A stretch of 64,000 bases of DNA, taken from assembly GCA_034114085.1 (NCBI GenBank), contig JAXEWB010000056.1, forward strand, positions 65,305-129,304, written 5' to 3'. The notes under the pieces are model-generated. The model did no database searches, had not been told where the DNA came from, and saw nothing but the letters and a program-made list of their open reading frames with translations. Source of the DNA: Spiro-02 sp034114085 (GTDB taxonomy: Bacteria > Spirochaetota > Spirochaetia > Sphaerochaetales > Sphaerochaetaceae). The position numbers and the translations under genes are program-made. This document shows positions 17,053 to 26,000 of the stretch, one piece after another. The stretch's first letter is position 1. Each line of letters starts with the position of its first letter.

Positions 17053-18063
17053 ATGAAGCAGGGGAATAAAGCATCATCATCTATTACAATCGCAGATGTC
17101 GCACGTCTTGCAAATGCTTCCAAAGCAACGGTTTCTAGGGTTCTTACCGGTAATGCGCGAGTCAAGCCGGAGACAAAGGCGAGGATACTCTCCGTAATCG
17201 ATGAGTATGGTTTTGTCCCGAACCGATACGCCCAATGCCTTGCGGGAACCCCGACCAGGATGATTGGCGTCGTTATCAGCGAGCTGGCCAATTTCTTTTT
17301 CACTGAGGTGGTAGAAGGGGTGGATTCCGTTCTTTCCGAAGAAAATTATTCGATGCTCATGTGTTTTACCAATTGGGATGGTGAGAAAGAACTCCAGACC
17401 GTAAATACCTTGATCAAGAATAATGTTGACGGGGTGATTCTTTCTGCATCTTCCCCCGAATCGCCGACGATCAAAGTCCTGAAGGATTCCGGAGTTCCCT
17501 TTGTCGTCGTAAACTGTATTCCTGACGATCCTGACATTCCGTATGTTTCTGGCGACAATTATGAAGGAGGGCGTTTGGTTGCTGAATATCTCAATGGCTC
17601 CGATTATAGCAAGGTGCTTGTCGTAACCGGGTTCGATGATCAGCCCATGAAGCTTCGGTGCCAGGGTTTCCTTGAGAATCTAAAGCTTTCTTGTGAGATT
17701 TGCCATTACGAAAATGTTCCTACTGCTGAGGAAGGGCAGAAATTCGGCGATACAATTATTCAGGAATTGCGGAAGAATTCAGCACCCTTGGTTGTATTCG
17801 TTTCAAACGATAATGTCGCTATCGGTGTAGAAAATAACATTTCAAAGGAAGTTCGAATTCCCGAAGAGGTCTCGATTATCGGTTATGATGATATTGCCCC
17901 CGCAAGTTTTTGCAGGGTGCCGCTGACGACGGTTTCCCAGAACATTTTTCTCATGGGGCGCACCGCCGCGGAGTTGTTGGTGCGACTCATCTCCAAGGCT
18001 GAGATTGGCGAAAGCCAAATCTTGATCTGTCCCCAGCTTATTATCCGGGAAAGTACGAGGTGA
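17053..18063 (+). CDS. LacI-family transcriptional regulator
   Basis: 336-residue repressor. The N-terminal HTH ITIADVARLANASKATVSRVL with the hinge NGNARVKPETKARI(L) is followed by a periplasmic-binding-type sensor domain (MIGVVISELANFFFTEVVEGV, PFVVVNCIPDD, VFVSNDNVAIGV, IIGYDDIAPASF). It reads away from the IS debris and is followed 3 bp later by a HAD hydrolase. By position it is the best candidate to bind the palindrome at 14577 before the sugar operon. Start choice is ATG 17053; ATG 17044 and a TTG at 17017 are possible but lie in the promoter boxes. Effector unknown, probably a sugar or phosphosugar. Confidence 0.92.
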   Translation: MKQGNKASSSITIADVARLANASKATVSRVLTGNARVKPETKARILSVIDEYGFVPNRYAQCLAGTPTRMIGVVISELANFFFTEVVEGVDSVLSEENYSMLMCFTNWDGEKELQTVNTLIKNNVDGVILSASSPESPTIKVLKDSGVPFVVVNCIPDDPDIPYVSGDNYEGGRLVAEYLNGSDYSKVLVVTGFDDQPMKLRCQGFLENLKLSCEICHYENVPTAEEGQKFGDTIIQELRKNSAPLVVFVSNDNVAIGVENNISKEVRIPEEVSIIGYDDIAPASFCRVPLTTVSQNIFLMGRTAAELLVRLISKAEIGESQILICPQLIIRESTR

Positions 18064-18066
18064 ATA

Positions 18067-18672
18067 ATGATACAAGTCTGTATGTTTGACATGGGCGGCG
18101 TAGTGGATGAGTTTTCCAGCGAGATTATGGAAAGAAAGCTTCTTCGTGACTTTGGCGTGACGCACGTGGATTCCTTCATCTCATTATGCCCTGATTTGAA
18201 GTCAGTTTTGCAAGACCTTACGTGCGGACTTATGGATGAAGACCAGTTCTGGCTACTGTTTCAAGAGCTAACGGGAGTCCGTATCCCGGATGAGAAGCAT
18301 TTGTATACCAAGTATTTCTCGCCAATACAGAAGGCGGACACAATACGGGTGATATCCGATTTGAAAGCTAACGGAGTGCGGGTAATCGCTGGTACCAATG
18401 TCGAACCTCCCCACCGCATATGGCATGACCAGCATAATGATTACGCGATATTCGACATGGCGTATACCTCCGATGCGCTTCATCTGGCGAAACCTGATCC
18501 TGATTTCTTCATTGAGATTGCGAAACGAGAAAACTTGAAGCCTGAAGAATTCTTTTTTACCGATGATCGGTTGGAGAATGTCGAAGTGGCGCGTTCGGTC
18601 GGAATGCATGGCTATCAGTTTCATTCGGCCCAGGAACTCCGGGCGACACTTCGGTCGTTGTCGCTGCTGTAG
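18067..18672 (+). CDS. HAD-superfamily hydrolase
   Basis: 201-residue HAD phosphatase-like protein (YihX/epoxide-hydrolase N-domain type). Motif I reads CMFDMGGVVDEF, so the second Asp of the DxD pair is Gly, as in a subset of this branch. Motif II is AGTNVEPPH, motif III Lys is in LAKPDPDFF and motif IV is FTDDRLENVEVARSVGM. The altered motif I may slow phosphatase activity. The start is 3 bp after the LacI gene stop, so the two are co-transcribed. Confidence 0.82.
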   Translation: MIQVCMFDMGGVVDEFSSEIMERKLLRDFGVTHVDSFISLCPDLKSVLQDLTCGLMDEDQFWLLFQELTGVRIPDEKHLYTKYFSPIQKADTIRVISDLKANGVRVIAGTNVEPPHRIWHDQHNDYAIFDMAYTSDALHLAKPDPDFFIEIAKRENLKPEEFFFTDDRLENVEVARSVGMHGYQFHSAQELRATLRSLSLL

Positions 18673-18749
18673 CGGTGCCGTTAAGTGTAAGCGGAACTAC
18701 CTTTTGGGGAAACAAGAACGGGAAAGTCGAAAGAAATCAAACATTATTC

Positions 18750-18800
18750 TTGACAGACGCTAAAAGTTGTGGTTTCTTTAAAAATAGAAAAGGTTTTCTA
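18750..18800 (+). promoter_or_regulatory. Promoter -35 box and operator upstream of the second LacI gene
   Basis: TTGACA at 18750-18755 is a perfect -35; the -10 is poor (best TCTTTA at 18775). Just downstream, TAGAAAAGGTTTTCTA (18785-18800) is a 16-bp near-palindrome with arms TAGAAAA/TTTTCTA around GG. The same 16-mer (20 bp shared including the AAAA before it) recurs at 19857, in front of the transporter genes. Autoregulation by the LacI protein is the simplest reading. Confidence 0.6.
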
Positions 18801-18814
18801 CGTTTGGAGTGAAT

Positions 18815-19837
18815 ATGCCAGTTTCTATCGTCGATGTCGCAAAACATGCAGGGGTCTCTATAGCTACAGTGTCTCGGGTCGTCAACGATACGGGATACCC
18901 TGTTACTCCTGCGTTGCGGCAGAAGGTTCTTGATAGTGCGAAAGCCCTCAATTTCATTCCGAACAGGTCGGCTCAGGCATTGCGAAGACGAATGCGGAAC
19001 GGTATCGCCTTGATTGTCAGAAATATCAGCGACCCCTATTTCAGTGAGATTGAACGGGGAGTGACCGAGACCGCGATCAAGAACGATATTATCGCCACGG
19101 TGTTCAGTTCCATGCAAGATACCGAATTTGAGATGAAGTATTACCAGCTTATTCTCAAGCAGCAGTACGATGGCGTGATTATAGGCGCCGGTGCCTATGG
19201 ACGTAAGAAATCGACAGAGAGATTGCAGGCGATTGTACGGGAACTGCAACAACAGGGATGCCGTGTCATTGCTCTGGCTCCGCAAGGCTTTGAAGTTCCT
19301 GTGATTTCCGTTGATAACGTATTGGTAGGTAAGCGTGCTACTGAATTCCTTATTTCAAAAGGACATAGAGACATTGCATTTTTAGGAGGGTATCGAGACC
19401 ACTTGGTGGATGGGGACCGTTTCTCTGGATACCAACAAGCGCTGGCTTTGCATGAATTGGTATACGATTCACAAAAAATGTATTTGTCTGACTACAGTGC
19501 GAAAGGCGGGTATGAGAACTGCGCAAAGCTATTGGATTCGGAGATTCCCGTGTCCGCCATATATTGCTCCAACGATCATATCGCATATGGTGCGATCAAG
19601 TGTGTGACGGAGCGGGGGCTCAAAGTACCTGAGGACATATCTATCGTCGGTACGGGTGGGTTCTATAGCGATAGCGAGTATATCGGTGGACCGGGGCTGA
19701 CAAGTGTACATTTCCCGTTTTACCGACTGGGTGAGCTGGCGGTTTCAAAGATTTTGGGTGATGATGAGATCCCCAATGATTATCGAGAAATACTAGAAAC
19801 AAAGATAGTCGAGAATTCTTCAGTACGAATGTTATAG
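18815..19837 (+). CDS. LacI-family transcriptional regulator of the TAXI-TRAP operon
   Basis: 340-residue LacI repressor. HTH: VSIVDVAKHAGVSIATVSRVV, then the hinge ALNFIPNRSAQALRR. Sensor domain motifs are IALIVRNISDPYFSEIERGV, YDGVIIGAGA, FEVPVISVDNV, RDIAFLGGYRD and SAIYCSNDHIAYGA. ATG 18815 is preceded by GGAG at the right distance. The gene is bracketed by two identical operator-like sites (18785 and 19857) and lies 85 bp before the TAXI binding protein, so it is the probable regulator of that operon and of itself. Confidence 0.92.
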   Translation: MPVSIVDVAKHAGVSIATVSRVVNDTGYPVTPALRQKVLDSAKALNFIPNRSAQALRRRMRNGIALIVRNISDPYFSEIERGVTETAIKNDIIATVFSSMQDTEFEMKYYQLILKQQYDGVIIGAGAYGRKKSTERLQAIVRELQQQGCRVIALAPQGFEVPVISVDNVLVGKRATEFLISKGHRDIAFLGGYRDHLVDGDRFSGYQQALALHELVYDSQKMYLSDYSAKGGYENCAKLLDSEIPVSAIYCSNDHIAYGAIKCVTERGLKVPEDISIVGTGGFYSDSEYIGGPGLTSVHFPFYRLGELAVSKILGDDEIPNDYREILETKIVENSSVRML

Positions 19838-19856
19838 AGACTTTTTTTACCTAAAA

Positions 19857-19872
19857 TAGAAAAGGTTTTCTA
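19857..19872 (+). promoter_or_regulatory. Operator in front of the first TAXI-TRAP operon
   Basis: TAGAAAAGGTTTTCTA, identical to the site at 18785-18800, located about 50 bp before the binding-protein start and 20 bp after the LacI stop. The exact repetition of a 16-mer on both sides of a LacI gene supports a true binding site. Confidence 0.65.
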
Positions 19873-19922
19873 TACAAAATACAACGTTTCCTCACGATAC
19901 GGAGAGGGACAGGAAGGTCTAC

Positions 19923-20909
19923 ATGAAGAGAATTTGTGTCGGGTTTTTGATTTTGTTGATGGTACTCGTGCCTGCCTTTGCCAACGGAACACAGGAAAGT
20001 GCCTCTGGTTCTGCGACAACTGCCCAATGGCCGAAAGTAATGACATTCGGTACTGCGGGAACGGGAGGTGCGTATTATCCCGTGGGAGTTACGCTTGGGA
20101 CGCTGTTTGAGAAATACCTCCCTACGAAGATCACTGTCGAAATTACGGGAGGCGCATTGGAAAACCCCGTGCTGATGAGCGATGGCGAATTGGATATCGC
20201 TTTGACAAATGAGCATATCGGGTATTTCGCCAAACACCAGATGACCCCATACGAAAACCTGAAGGAACCAAAGTTCTGTGCTCTGGCCGCGGGATTGCAA
20301 CCTGGAGTACTGCATTTCGCGGTTCGTGGTAATTCCGACATCAAGACTCCCGCGGATTTGCGCGGCAAGGTCGTGGCGGTTGGAACTCAGGGAAACGGCA
20401 GTCTTTCCACAATCAAGGCGATCTTGGCCTTTTACGGCCTGACCTTCGATGATTTTACGCCAAGCTATATGAACTATACCGAAGGATGCCAGGGTATCCT
20501 TGACGGGACCGTGGACTGTTCTATCGTTCCCGCAGGCATTCCCGTATCGTCCATCCAGCAGCTTGCGGCATCTGGCAAAGCCTATAGGTTGCTGGAAATG
20601 CCCAATCGCGAAGAATTCATCAAGCAGAATCCATTCTATGTCGCCTATGACCTGCCTGCCAATACTTATGCCGGTCAGCCCGATGTCGTCAAGACATATG
20701 CGACTGCGAATATCATCATCGTCCGAGAAGGGTTGTCGGAAGAAATTGTATATCAACTGACCAAAACGATGTTTGAGCATCTGGATGAAGTCTATCAGTC
20801 CATTCCTGGTTTGAGGAATTCCCTGATGCTTGAGAACGCTTTGAATACCACAGTGGATATCCATCCTGGAGCCATGAAGTATTACAAGGAAGTTGGTCTC
20901 GTGAAATGA
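19923..20909 (+). CDS. TAXI-family TRAP transporter solute-binding protein
   Basis: 328-residue periplasmic protein with a signal peptide (MKRICVGF, hydrophobic core, ending FANGTQES). The mature part begins with the TAXI hallmark FGTAGTGGAYYPVGVTLG, then ITGGALENPVLMSDGELDIAL, NSDIKTPADLRGKVVAVGTQGNG and the GTVDCSIVPAGIPVSS ligand loop. TAXI proteins serve TRAP importers with a fused membrane subunit, which follows. The ligand is unknown for most of the family (glutamate-like or other carboxylates in a few). Confidence 0.93.
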   Translation: MKRICVGFLILLMVLVPAFANGTQESASGSATTAQWPKVMTFGTAGTGGAYYPVGVTLGTLFEKYLPTKITVEITGGALENPVLMSDGELDIALTNEHIGYFAKHQMTPYENLKEPKFCALAAGLQPGVLHFAVRGNSDIKTPADLRGKVVAVGTQGNGSLSTIKAILAFYGLTFDDFTPSYMNYTEGCQGILDGTVDCSIVPAGIPVSSIQQLAASGKAYRLLEMPNREEFIKQNPFYVAYDLPANTYAGQPDVVKTYATANIIIVREGLSEEIVYQLTKTMFEHLDEVYQSIPGLRNSLMLENALNTTVDIHPGAMKYYKEVGLVK

Positions 20910-20980
20910 TGTGTCGAAATTGAACCGTGTCGCCGCTGTAAGTCGGGAAGGGGTGCATGCGGCGACTCCATGGAGTGTAT

Positions 20981-22879
20981 ATGAAAAAGGATTCAAAGAT
21001 ACTGAATTCCGTAGTGATTGCGATTTGCGTAATCGCCGGTGTGTTTCATTTGATCGCGGGGATTACGGCTGTCTCCACGATGACTCTGCGTACCTATCAT
21101 TGGTTGCTGATCGCCGTGCTGGTCTTTCTTGCGTATCCAGCGAAAAAAGGCGGCGAGGTACTGCGGTGGTATGACTGGCTGGGGCTCGTATGCGCAATCG
21201 CATCGGCCACGTATGTAATCTTGGTCTGGCCATCGAGAGGTCAGTTGTTGGCTTCGTCCGATCCATTGTTCAAGGTGTTGGACAATGTGTTTGGAGTCAT
21301 GCTGATTCTCGTTGTCCTTGAAGCTACAAGAAGGACTACGGGACTTGCGATGGCCATTACTGCGTCGGTATCGTTGATTTACCTTTTATGGCTTGGACCA
21401 TACATGCCCGGTATTTTATTGCACAAAGGCTATTCTTTCGCAAGAGTCATGCCATACATGATGTTTACGACTGAAGGCATATTCGGAATATCGTTGGGGA
21501 CCTGCGCCTCGTTCATCGTATTGTTCGTATTGTTCGGGTCGTTTCTACAAGTTACAGGCGGCGGTGAATTTTTCATTGATGCCGCATATAGCGTAGCTGG
21601 ACGTTTTCGTGGCGGTCCTGCGAAAACCGCCGTTCTCTCTTCTGGGCTGATGGGATGCATTTCAGGCTCCCCGATAGCCAATGTCGTAACAACCGGTACA
21701 TTTACGATTCCATTGATGAAGCAGGCCGGCTACGAGCCTGAGACAGCCTGTGCAGTCGAAGCTGTCGCTTCTACCGGCGGAATGCTTATGCCTCCCATGA
21801 TGGGTGCGGCCGCCTTTATCATGGCTGAATATTTAAACATGCCATATGGAGAGATTTGTATCGCCGCCATTATTCCCGCGATCCTGTATTATGCGGTCCT
21901 GTTTGTGATTGTCGATAAAGAAGCCGCCAAGCACGATATCCTGGGGCTGCCCGCCGACAAACTGCCGAGATTGAAGGCCACCATGATGCGTTCCGGCCAC
22001 CTATTGGTTCCTTTGCTTGTATTGATTGTTTGTCTGTTCAACAATTACTCTCCGCAACGTACCGTGTTCTGGTCTATCATCATTCTTATCGCGGTATCTT
22101 TCCTCAAGGCGAGTACGCGATTGAACATCCCAAAAATTTTGAGTGCGTTCAAAGATGGCATTATCCAGGTCATTCCCGTCGCTACGGCTTGCGCCGCGGC
22201 CGGTATCGTTGTCGCCGCCATCAGCATGACGGGTCTTGGCGTCCGTTTTACATCATCGATCGTCAGTATCAGCGGTGGCAATCCATTTGTCGCTTTGGTG
22301 TTCACAATGTTTGCGTCGTTGATTCTTGGAATGGGCTTGCCCGCCGCTGCGGTATATATCGTAGTCGCGGTAGTCGCCGCTCCTGCGTTGGCCAATATGG
22401 GTTTTTCCCCTATTGCCTCCCACATGTTCGTGTTCTATTTCGGGATTATTTCGACCATTACGCCACCAGTGGCGCTGACCGCCTATGCCGCAGCGGGGCT
22501 CAGCAAAGGAGCTAGCGCTCCTAAAGTCGGTTTTAAAGCGTTCCTCTATGCGATTATCGCCTTCATTTTGCCGTATGTCTGGATGTATGAACCTAGCTTT
22601 CTGCTAGACGCTCCTGTATCCCAAATTATTCCGAATTTGTTAATCGCTGCGTTCGGCCTATTCTTTGTGGCGAGTGGGACTGTCGGATATTTGTTCAAGG
22701 AAGTTACGGGACTTGGACGATTTGTTTGTTATGTTTTGGCGATTTTGATGTTCGTGCCATTCTTGGTTGTCAACTATGTCGGCTTCGCACTGGGGCTTCT
22801 CTGCATCCTGTTGCGAAAGACCGCTGTCATAAAATTCATTGAGAAGAAGGAGTTGAGCAATGTCAACGAAACAGTTTAA
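20981..22879 (+). CDS. TRAP transporter fused permease (4TM-12TM)
   Basis: About 632-residue membrane protein combining the small DctQ-like and large DctM-like parts, as usual for TAXI systems. N-terminal helices cover residues 10-110. The DctM core carries GGPAKTAVLSSGLMGCISGS, ANVVTTGTFTIPLMK, EAVASTGGMLMPPMMGAAAF, GMGLPAAAVYIVVA and ISTITPPVALTAYAAAG, all conserved. ATG 20981 has GGAG five bases upstream. It overlaps the following hydrolase gene by 20 bp. Sodium- or proton-driven import of the TAXI ligand. Confidence 0.95.
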   Translation: MKKDSKILNSVVIAICVIAGVFHLIAGITAVSTMTLRTYHWLLIAVLVFLAYPAKKGGEVLRWYDWLGLVCAIASATYVILVWPSRGQLLASSDPLFKVLDNVFGVMLILVVLEATRRTTGLAMAITASVSLIYLLWLGPYMPGILLHKGYSFARVMPYMMFTTEGIFGISLGTCASFIVLFVLFGSFLQVTGGGEFFIDAAYSVAGRFRGGPAKTAVLSSGLMGCISGSPIANVVTTGTFTIPLMKQAGYEPETACAVEAVASTGGMLMPPMMGAAAFIMAEYLNMPYGEICIAAIIPAILYYAVLFVIVDKEAAKHDILGLPADKLPRLKATMMRSGHLLVPLLVLIVCLFNNYSPQRTVFWSIIILIAVSFLKASTRLNIPKILSAFKDGIIQVIPVATACAAAGIVVAAISMTGLGVRFTSSIVSISGGNPFVALVFTMFASLILGMGLPAAAVYIVVAVVAAPALANMGFSPIASHMFVFYFGIISTITPPVALTAYAAAGLSKGASAPKVGFKAFLYAIIAFILPYVWMYEPSFLLDAPVSQIIPNLLIAAFGLFFVASGTVGYLFKEVTGLGRFVCYVLAILMFVPFLVVNYVGFALGLLCILLRKTAVIKFIEKKELSNVNETV

Positions 22880-23978
22880 CGAGTATTCCAGCTTGAATGA
22901 TATTCTAGATGCTTCAGTCAGCGATGAACGGATCCAACGACTGAAAGGCCTTTCTAGAATGGATTTGCCGGAAGGAACGCCAGAAGCGGTTCAGGACTAT
23001 ATGATCAGGCAGTGGTGCAGGCAGGTCAATATCACTTACGCGCGGTTTGTCGCAGGTGTCAAAATCGACCCGAAGGATGTAGATTGGTGTATGAAAGGCG
23101 CTATCGATATTCACGCCCATGGTGGTTCTGACCCCTTCGGCAGGCTGATGCTTGAAGATGAAGTCGCCATCGACTATACAAAAGCCGGTATGGCCGCCGT
23201 CGTATTCAAGACTTGGCATACTCCGTCCGCTTCCAGAAATCAATTGCTTGACAAGATGATGAAGAAATGGGCGTCGGAACAGCCGGAACCTGTCACGCCC
23301 GTTCAGATTTTTGGTGGTATCACATTGAACAAGACGGTAGGAGGATTGAATCCTATCGCTGTAGAACGATGTCTTAAGTTCCCCGGCTTCAAGTATGTAT
23401 GGCTTCCTATGGTCGATTCATACCATCACCAGCGCGTGGTGAATGACAACTGGGAGCCAGGCGCTGGAATTGAACTGTTGGATGGCAACCGGAAGGTAAA
23501 ACCCGAGCTTAAAGAAATACTGCGTATTTGTGCGGACAATGACCTTGTCCTTGCCTCCGGGCATTATCCATATGAAGATTCAATCGTTGTGATGGAAGAG
23601 GCCCGAAAAATGGGGGTTAAGCATTGCGAACTGATTCATCCTACCCATATCCATTCAAAACACAGCATCAAGCAAATGAAAGAATATGCGGACATGGGCG
23701 TCATGGTGATGCTATGCGCCTTGGGATTTACTTGTTTCCCGATTCATGAAGAAGGGCCGATCTATGCAGCCAGGATCATCGAAGAAGTAGGTGAGGACCA
23801 TCTTGTTTTTGGTACGGATTATGGTCAAGTGCATAATCCTCCCCATGTAGTGGGTGTTCGGTGGGCGGTTCAGTTGTTATTGTCCTACGGAGTAAAGAAG
23901 GAGACCATTAGGAAGATTTTCAGCATCAATACCGCTAGGCATCTGGATATTGAACCTGTAGTCGGTCTTGAGGACTGA
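22860..23978 (+). CDS. DUF6282-type metal-dependent hydrolase (copy 1)
   Basis: 372-residue cytosolic protein of the amidohydrolase-like DUF6282 group. Probable metal ligands are the H-x-H in GAIDIHAHGGSDPF (residue about 82), the two His in VDSYHHQRV, ELIHPTHIHSK, and the Asp in VFGTDYGQVHNPPH. AAGGAG precedes the ATG, which lies inside the permease gene (20-bp overlap), so translation is coupled to transport. A paralogue at 35608 follows an equivalent transporter in the same order, so the enzyme very likely acts on the transported compound. The reaction is unknown. Confidence 0.8.
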   Translation: MSTKQFNEYSSLNDILDASVSDERIQRLKGLSRMDLPEGTPEAVQDYMIRQWCRQVNITYARFVAGVKIDPKDVDWCMKGAIDIHAHGGSDPFGRLMLEDEVAIDYTKAGMAAVVFKTWHTPSASRNQLLDKMMKKWASEQPEPVTPVQIFGGITLNKTVGGLNPIAVERCLKFPGFKYVWLPMVDSYHHQRVVNDNWEPGAGIELLDGNRKVKPELKEILRICADNDLVLASGHYPYEDSIVVMEEARKMGVKHCELIHPTHIHSKHSIKQMKEYADMGVMVMLCALGFTCFPIHEEGPIYAARIIEEVGEDHLVFGTDYGQVHNPPHVVGVRWAVQLLLSYGVKKETIRKIFSINTARHLDIEPVVGLED

Positions 23979-24120
23979 TACTCGGTTCGTAGAATTTGGT
24001 GAATCGATGGGGTGTTCATTGTGAGTTGCGGTCTGGAGAGGGCGGGTGGCGGTTCTTTGTTTGTTTTGTCCGCTACCTGTTCCTCCATGACGAATAGTAT
24101 GTTTGTACGGGGGATTGGTC

Positions 24121-25152
24121 ATGCGTTGTACGATCTTGGGGATGGGAAGGACCGGGCATTCCACGGCTTGCTACCTGATGGACAGAGGGCAAGAGGTCGT
24201 TTGTTGGGATAGAAACGTTGAAAAGCTTTCAATGATAGACCAGAATGGAATTATCATTGCCGGTGCGCTTGATGGTACGTATCGTCCATGCTGCGAGCCG
24301 GTATTTGACAAGGCGATCGCAGAATCGGACTATGTCTTTGTGAACACCGTGGCGAGCGGCCACAAGGATATCGCACGTCTGTGCGCTGGAAAATTGAGGG
24401 CTGGACAACGGATATTGATATTCAACAGCAACTGGGGGGTATTGGAATTCCGCCAGATTCTAGGTCGTGAACTGGATGAAAAAGGGATCATCCTTGCGGA
24501 AACCGGCGGGATGCATTTAATGACGGATCTTCCCGAAGTCGGTCATTGTGTCTTGAAGAAAATCAAAAAAAGTCTGGGGGTATCCGCTTTCCCTGCTGGA
24601 TCAGTCGATGTTGTCGTCAACGAGTTGAAAGCGGTATTCCCCCAGTTCTTCTCCAAACGCTCTCCGATACTGACCTCGCTGGATACTTCCAATCCTATTT
24701 TGCATGCGCCCATTGCACTTTGTGGCTTTTCTAAGATTGAACAAGGTCTTGATCATTATTTCTATCGTGAGGGAGCGACTCCCCATGTCGTTTCATATAT
24801 TGAGCAGATAGACATGGAACGTCTGGCTGTAATGACCCGCATGGGGGTGCGGGGGCAGTCCTGTCTTGAAATCGTAAACGTCGCATGGAATACAAGTTGC
24901 AACAATCTGTACGATGCCATTCATTTGAACTATCCAAACAGCAAGGGACCCCGGAATATCGAATACCGATTCATCACTGAGGATATACCTTTCGGTATTG
25001 TTCCAATTGCAAAGTTAGGCGATTTGTATGGCGTCGAAACTCCGTATATCGATACATTGATCGACATGTACTGCAAATTGATGCAGCGTAATTTCGTTAT
25101 GGTCGCGCCTGAGTTCTCGCAGGAGGATATCGCACAATTGATGCCGGAATAA
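24121..25152 (+). CDS. Octopine/opine-dehydrogenase-family NAD(P) oxidoreductase
   Basis: 343-residue protein with an N-terminal Rossmann fold (CTILGMGRTGHSTACYL) and the NAD_Gly3P/octopine-DH C-terminal domain: NPILHAPIALCG, then DHYFYREGATPHVVSYIEQID with the family's E/D-R catalytic helix (MERLAVMTRMG). Opine dehydrogenases reductively join or split amino acids and keto acids. GGGG lies seven bases before ATG 24121. It is 140 bp after the DUF6282 gene on the same strand, so a shared pathway with the TAXI ligand (perhaps an opine-like conjugate) is possible but unproven. Confidence 0.82.
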   Translation: MRCTILGMGRTGHSTACYLMDRGQEVVCWDRNVEKLSMIDQNGIIIAGALDGTYRPCCEPVFDKAIAESDYVFVNTVASGHKDIARLCAGKLRAGQRILIFNSNWGVLEFRQILGRELDEKGIILAETGGMHLMTDLPEVGHCVLKKIKKSLGVSAFPAGSVDVVVNELKAVFPQFFSKRSPILTSLDTSNPILHAPIALCGFSKIEQGLDHYFYREGATPHVVSYIEQIDMERLAVMTRMGVRGQSCLEIVNVAWNTSCNNLYDAIHLNYPNSKGPRNIEYRFITEDIPFGIVPIAKLGDLYGVETPYIDTLIDMYCKLMQRNFVMVAPEFSQEDIAQLMPE

Positions 25153-25167
25153 TGAATATGGCGCTAT

Positions 25168-25854
25168 GTGAATTTATCATATGCAAGACAATCAAACAAA
25201 CAGATTTTTCATGTGACTGGCAAAGATGAGACTGTTTTTGATGTGAACGAGAATGAGCTTGCATGGATCAATGGCGCCAATGAACTACGTCCTCTGGTGA
25301 AAAGCGCGATTGTCTCATTGTGGTTTGTTGTAATTCATCCATTCGATGATGGAAACGGACGCATTTCCCGTGCTTTGGCCGACCATGTCCTTGCAAGAGG
25401 CGAACATCAACAATTCAGGTACTTGAGCTTGTCAAAGAAAATTCTTGATGAGCGCGCGGAATATTATGCCCGTCTGCAAGGGGTCGGCGGACAACGTGAT
25501 AGTGCGGATATCACTGAGTGGCTTCTGTGGTATGTCCGCATGGCGACCCGCGCCTTGGGACGGACGTTGGAATCGTTTTCCGCGGCGATACGTCGGAGAC
25601 GGCTCATCCAGTTCCTCGATCCAAGTGAATTCAACGCAAGGCAGATTTCCATGTTGATGAACCTTTCCGGGGGTGATTTCCGAGGAAAACTCACCAAGGG
25701 GAAATGGATGATAATGACGAAAAGTACGGCTGCCACGGCGATCCGGGATATTAACGCCTTGGTTGAAAAACATCTGTTGGTTCGTTCTGAACAAGGGGGC
25801 CGCAGTACTTCGTATGTTCTAGATATCGCGGCGTTGGATCAACAATGTTTATAA
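25168..25854 (+). pseudogene. Fic-domain protein, N-terminally truncated
   Basis: 228-residue piece with an intact Fic core motif HPFDDGNGRISRAL (AMPylation motif HPFx(D/E)GNGRxxR) and the following winged-helix region (FNARQISMLMN, FRGKLTKGKW, TAATAIRDINALVEKHLL, VRSEQGGRSTSYVL). Whole proteins of this class are about 370 residues with an N-terminal DUF4172-type domain and inhibitory helix; that portion is missing here. The frame starts at a GTG with no clear ribosome site, 15 bp after the dehydrogenase stop. Either a decayed toxin or an unregulated Fic enzyme; decay is more likely. Confidence 0.75.
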
Positions 25855-25977
25855 TTTCCCAATATGCTTTGTCTTTTCCAATATTGCGACCACTACGTCA
25901 TGTTCCAATCGGAAATAGACTTGCGTAGCAATATGATTCGGTTGTTCATTCGCAACATGGCATGTTTGGTATGAACG

Positions 25978-25993
25978 CTATCAATAGACTTAT
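25978..25993. repeat. Left copy of a 16-bp direct repeat flanking the HipA-like cassette
   Basis: CTATCAATAGACTTAT, identical to 27694-27709. Similarity continues less perfectly for about 20 more bases rightward from each copy. Together the copies bracket genes 26001-27652 almost exactly. The preceding 25855-25977 shows no assigned gene. Confidence 0.7.
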
Positions 25994-26000
25994 GTTTGTA

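Noticed and set aside
25861..25977. Minus-strand stretch reading HVANEQPNHIATQVYFRLEH then VVVAILEKTKHIGKL
   Set aside because: It looks protein-like but is bounded by a stop immediately upstream and has no start, and I could not tie it to a family; too short to annotate.
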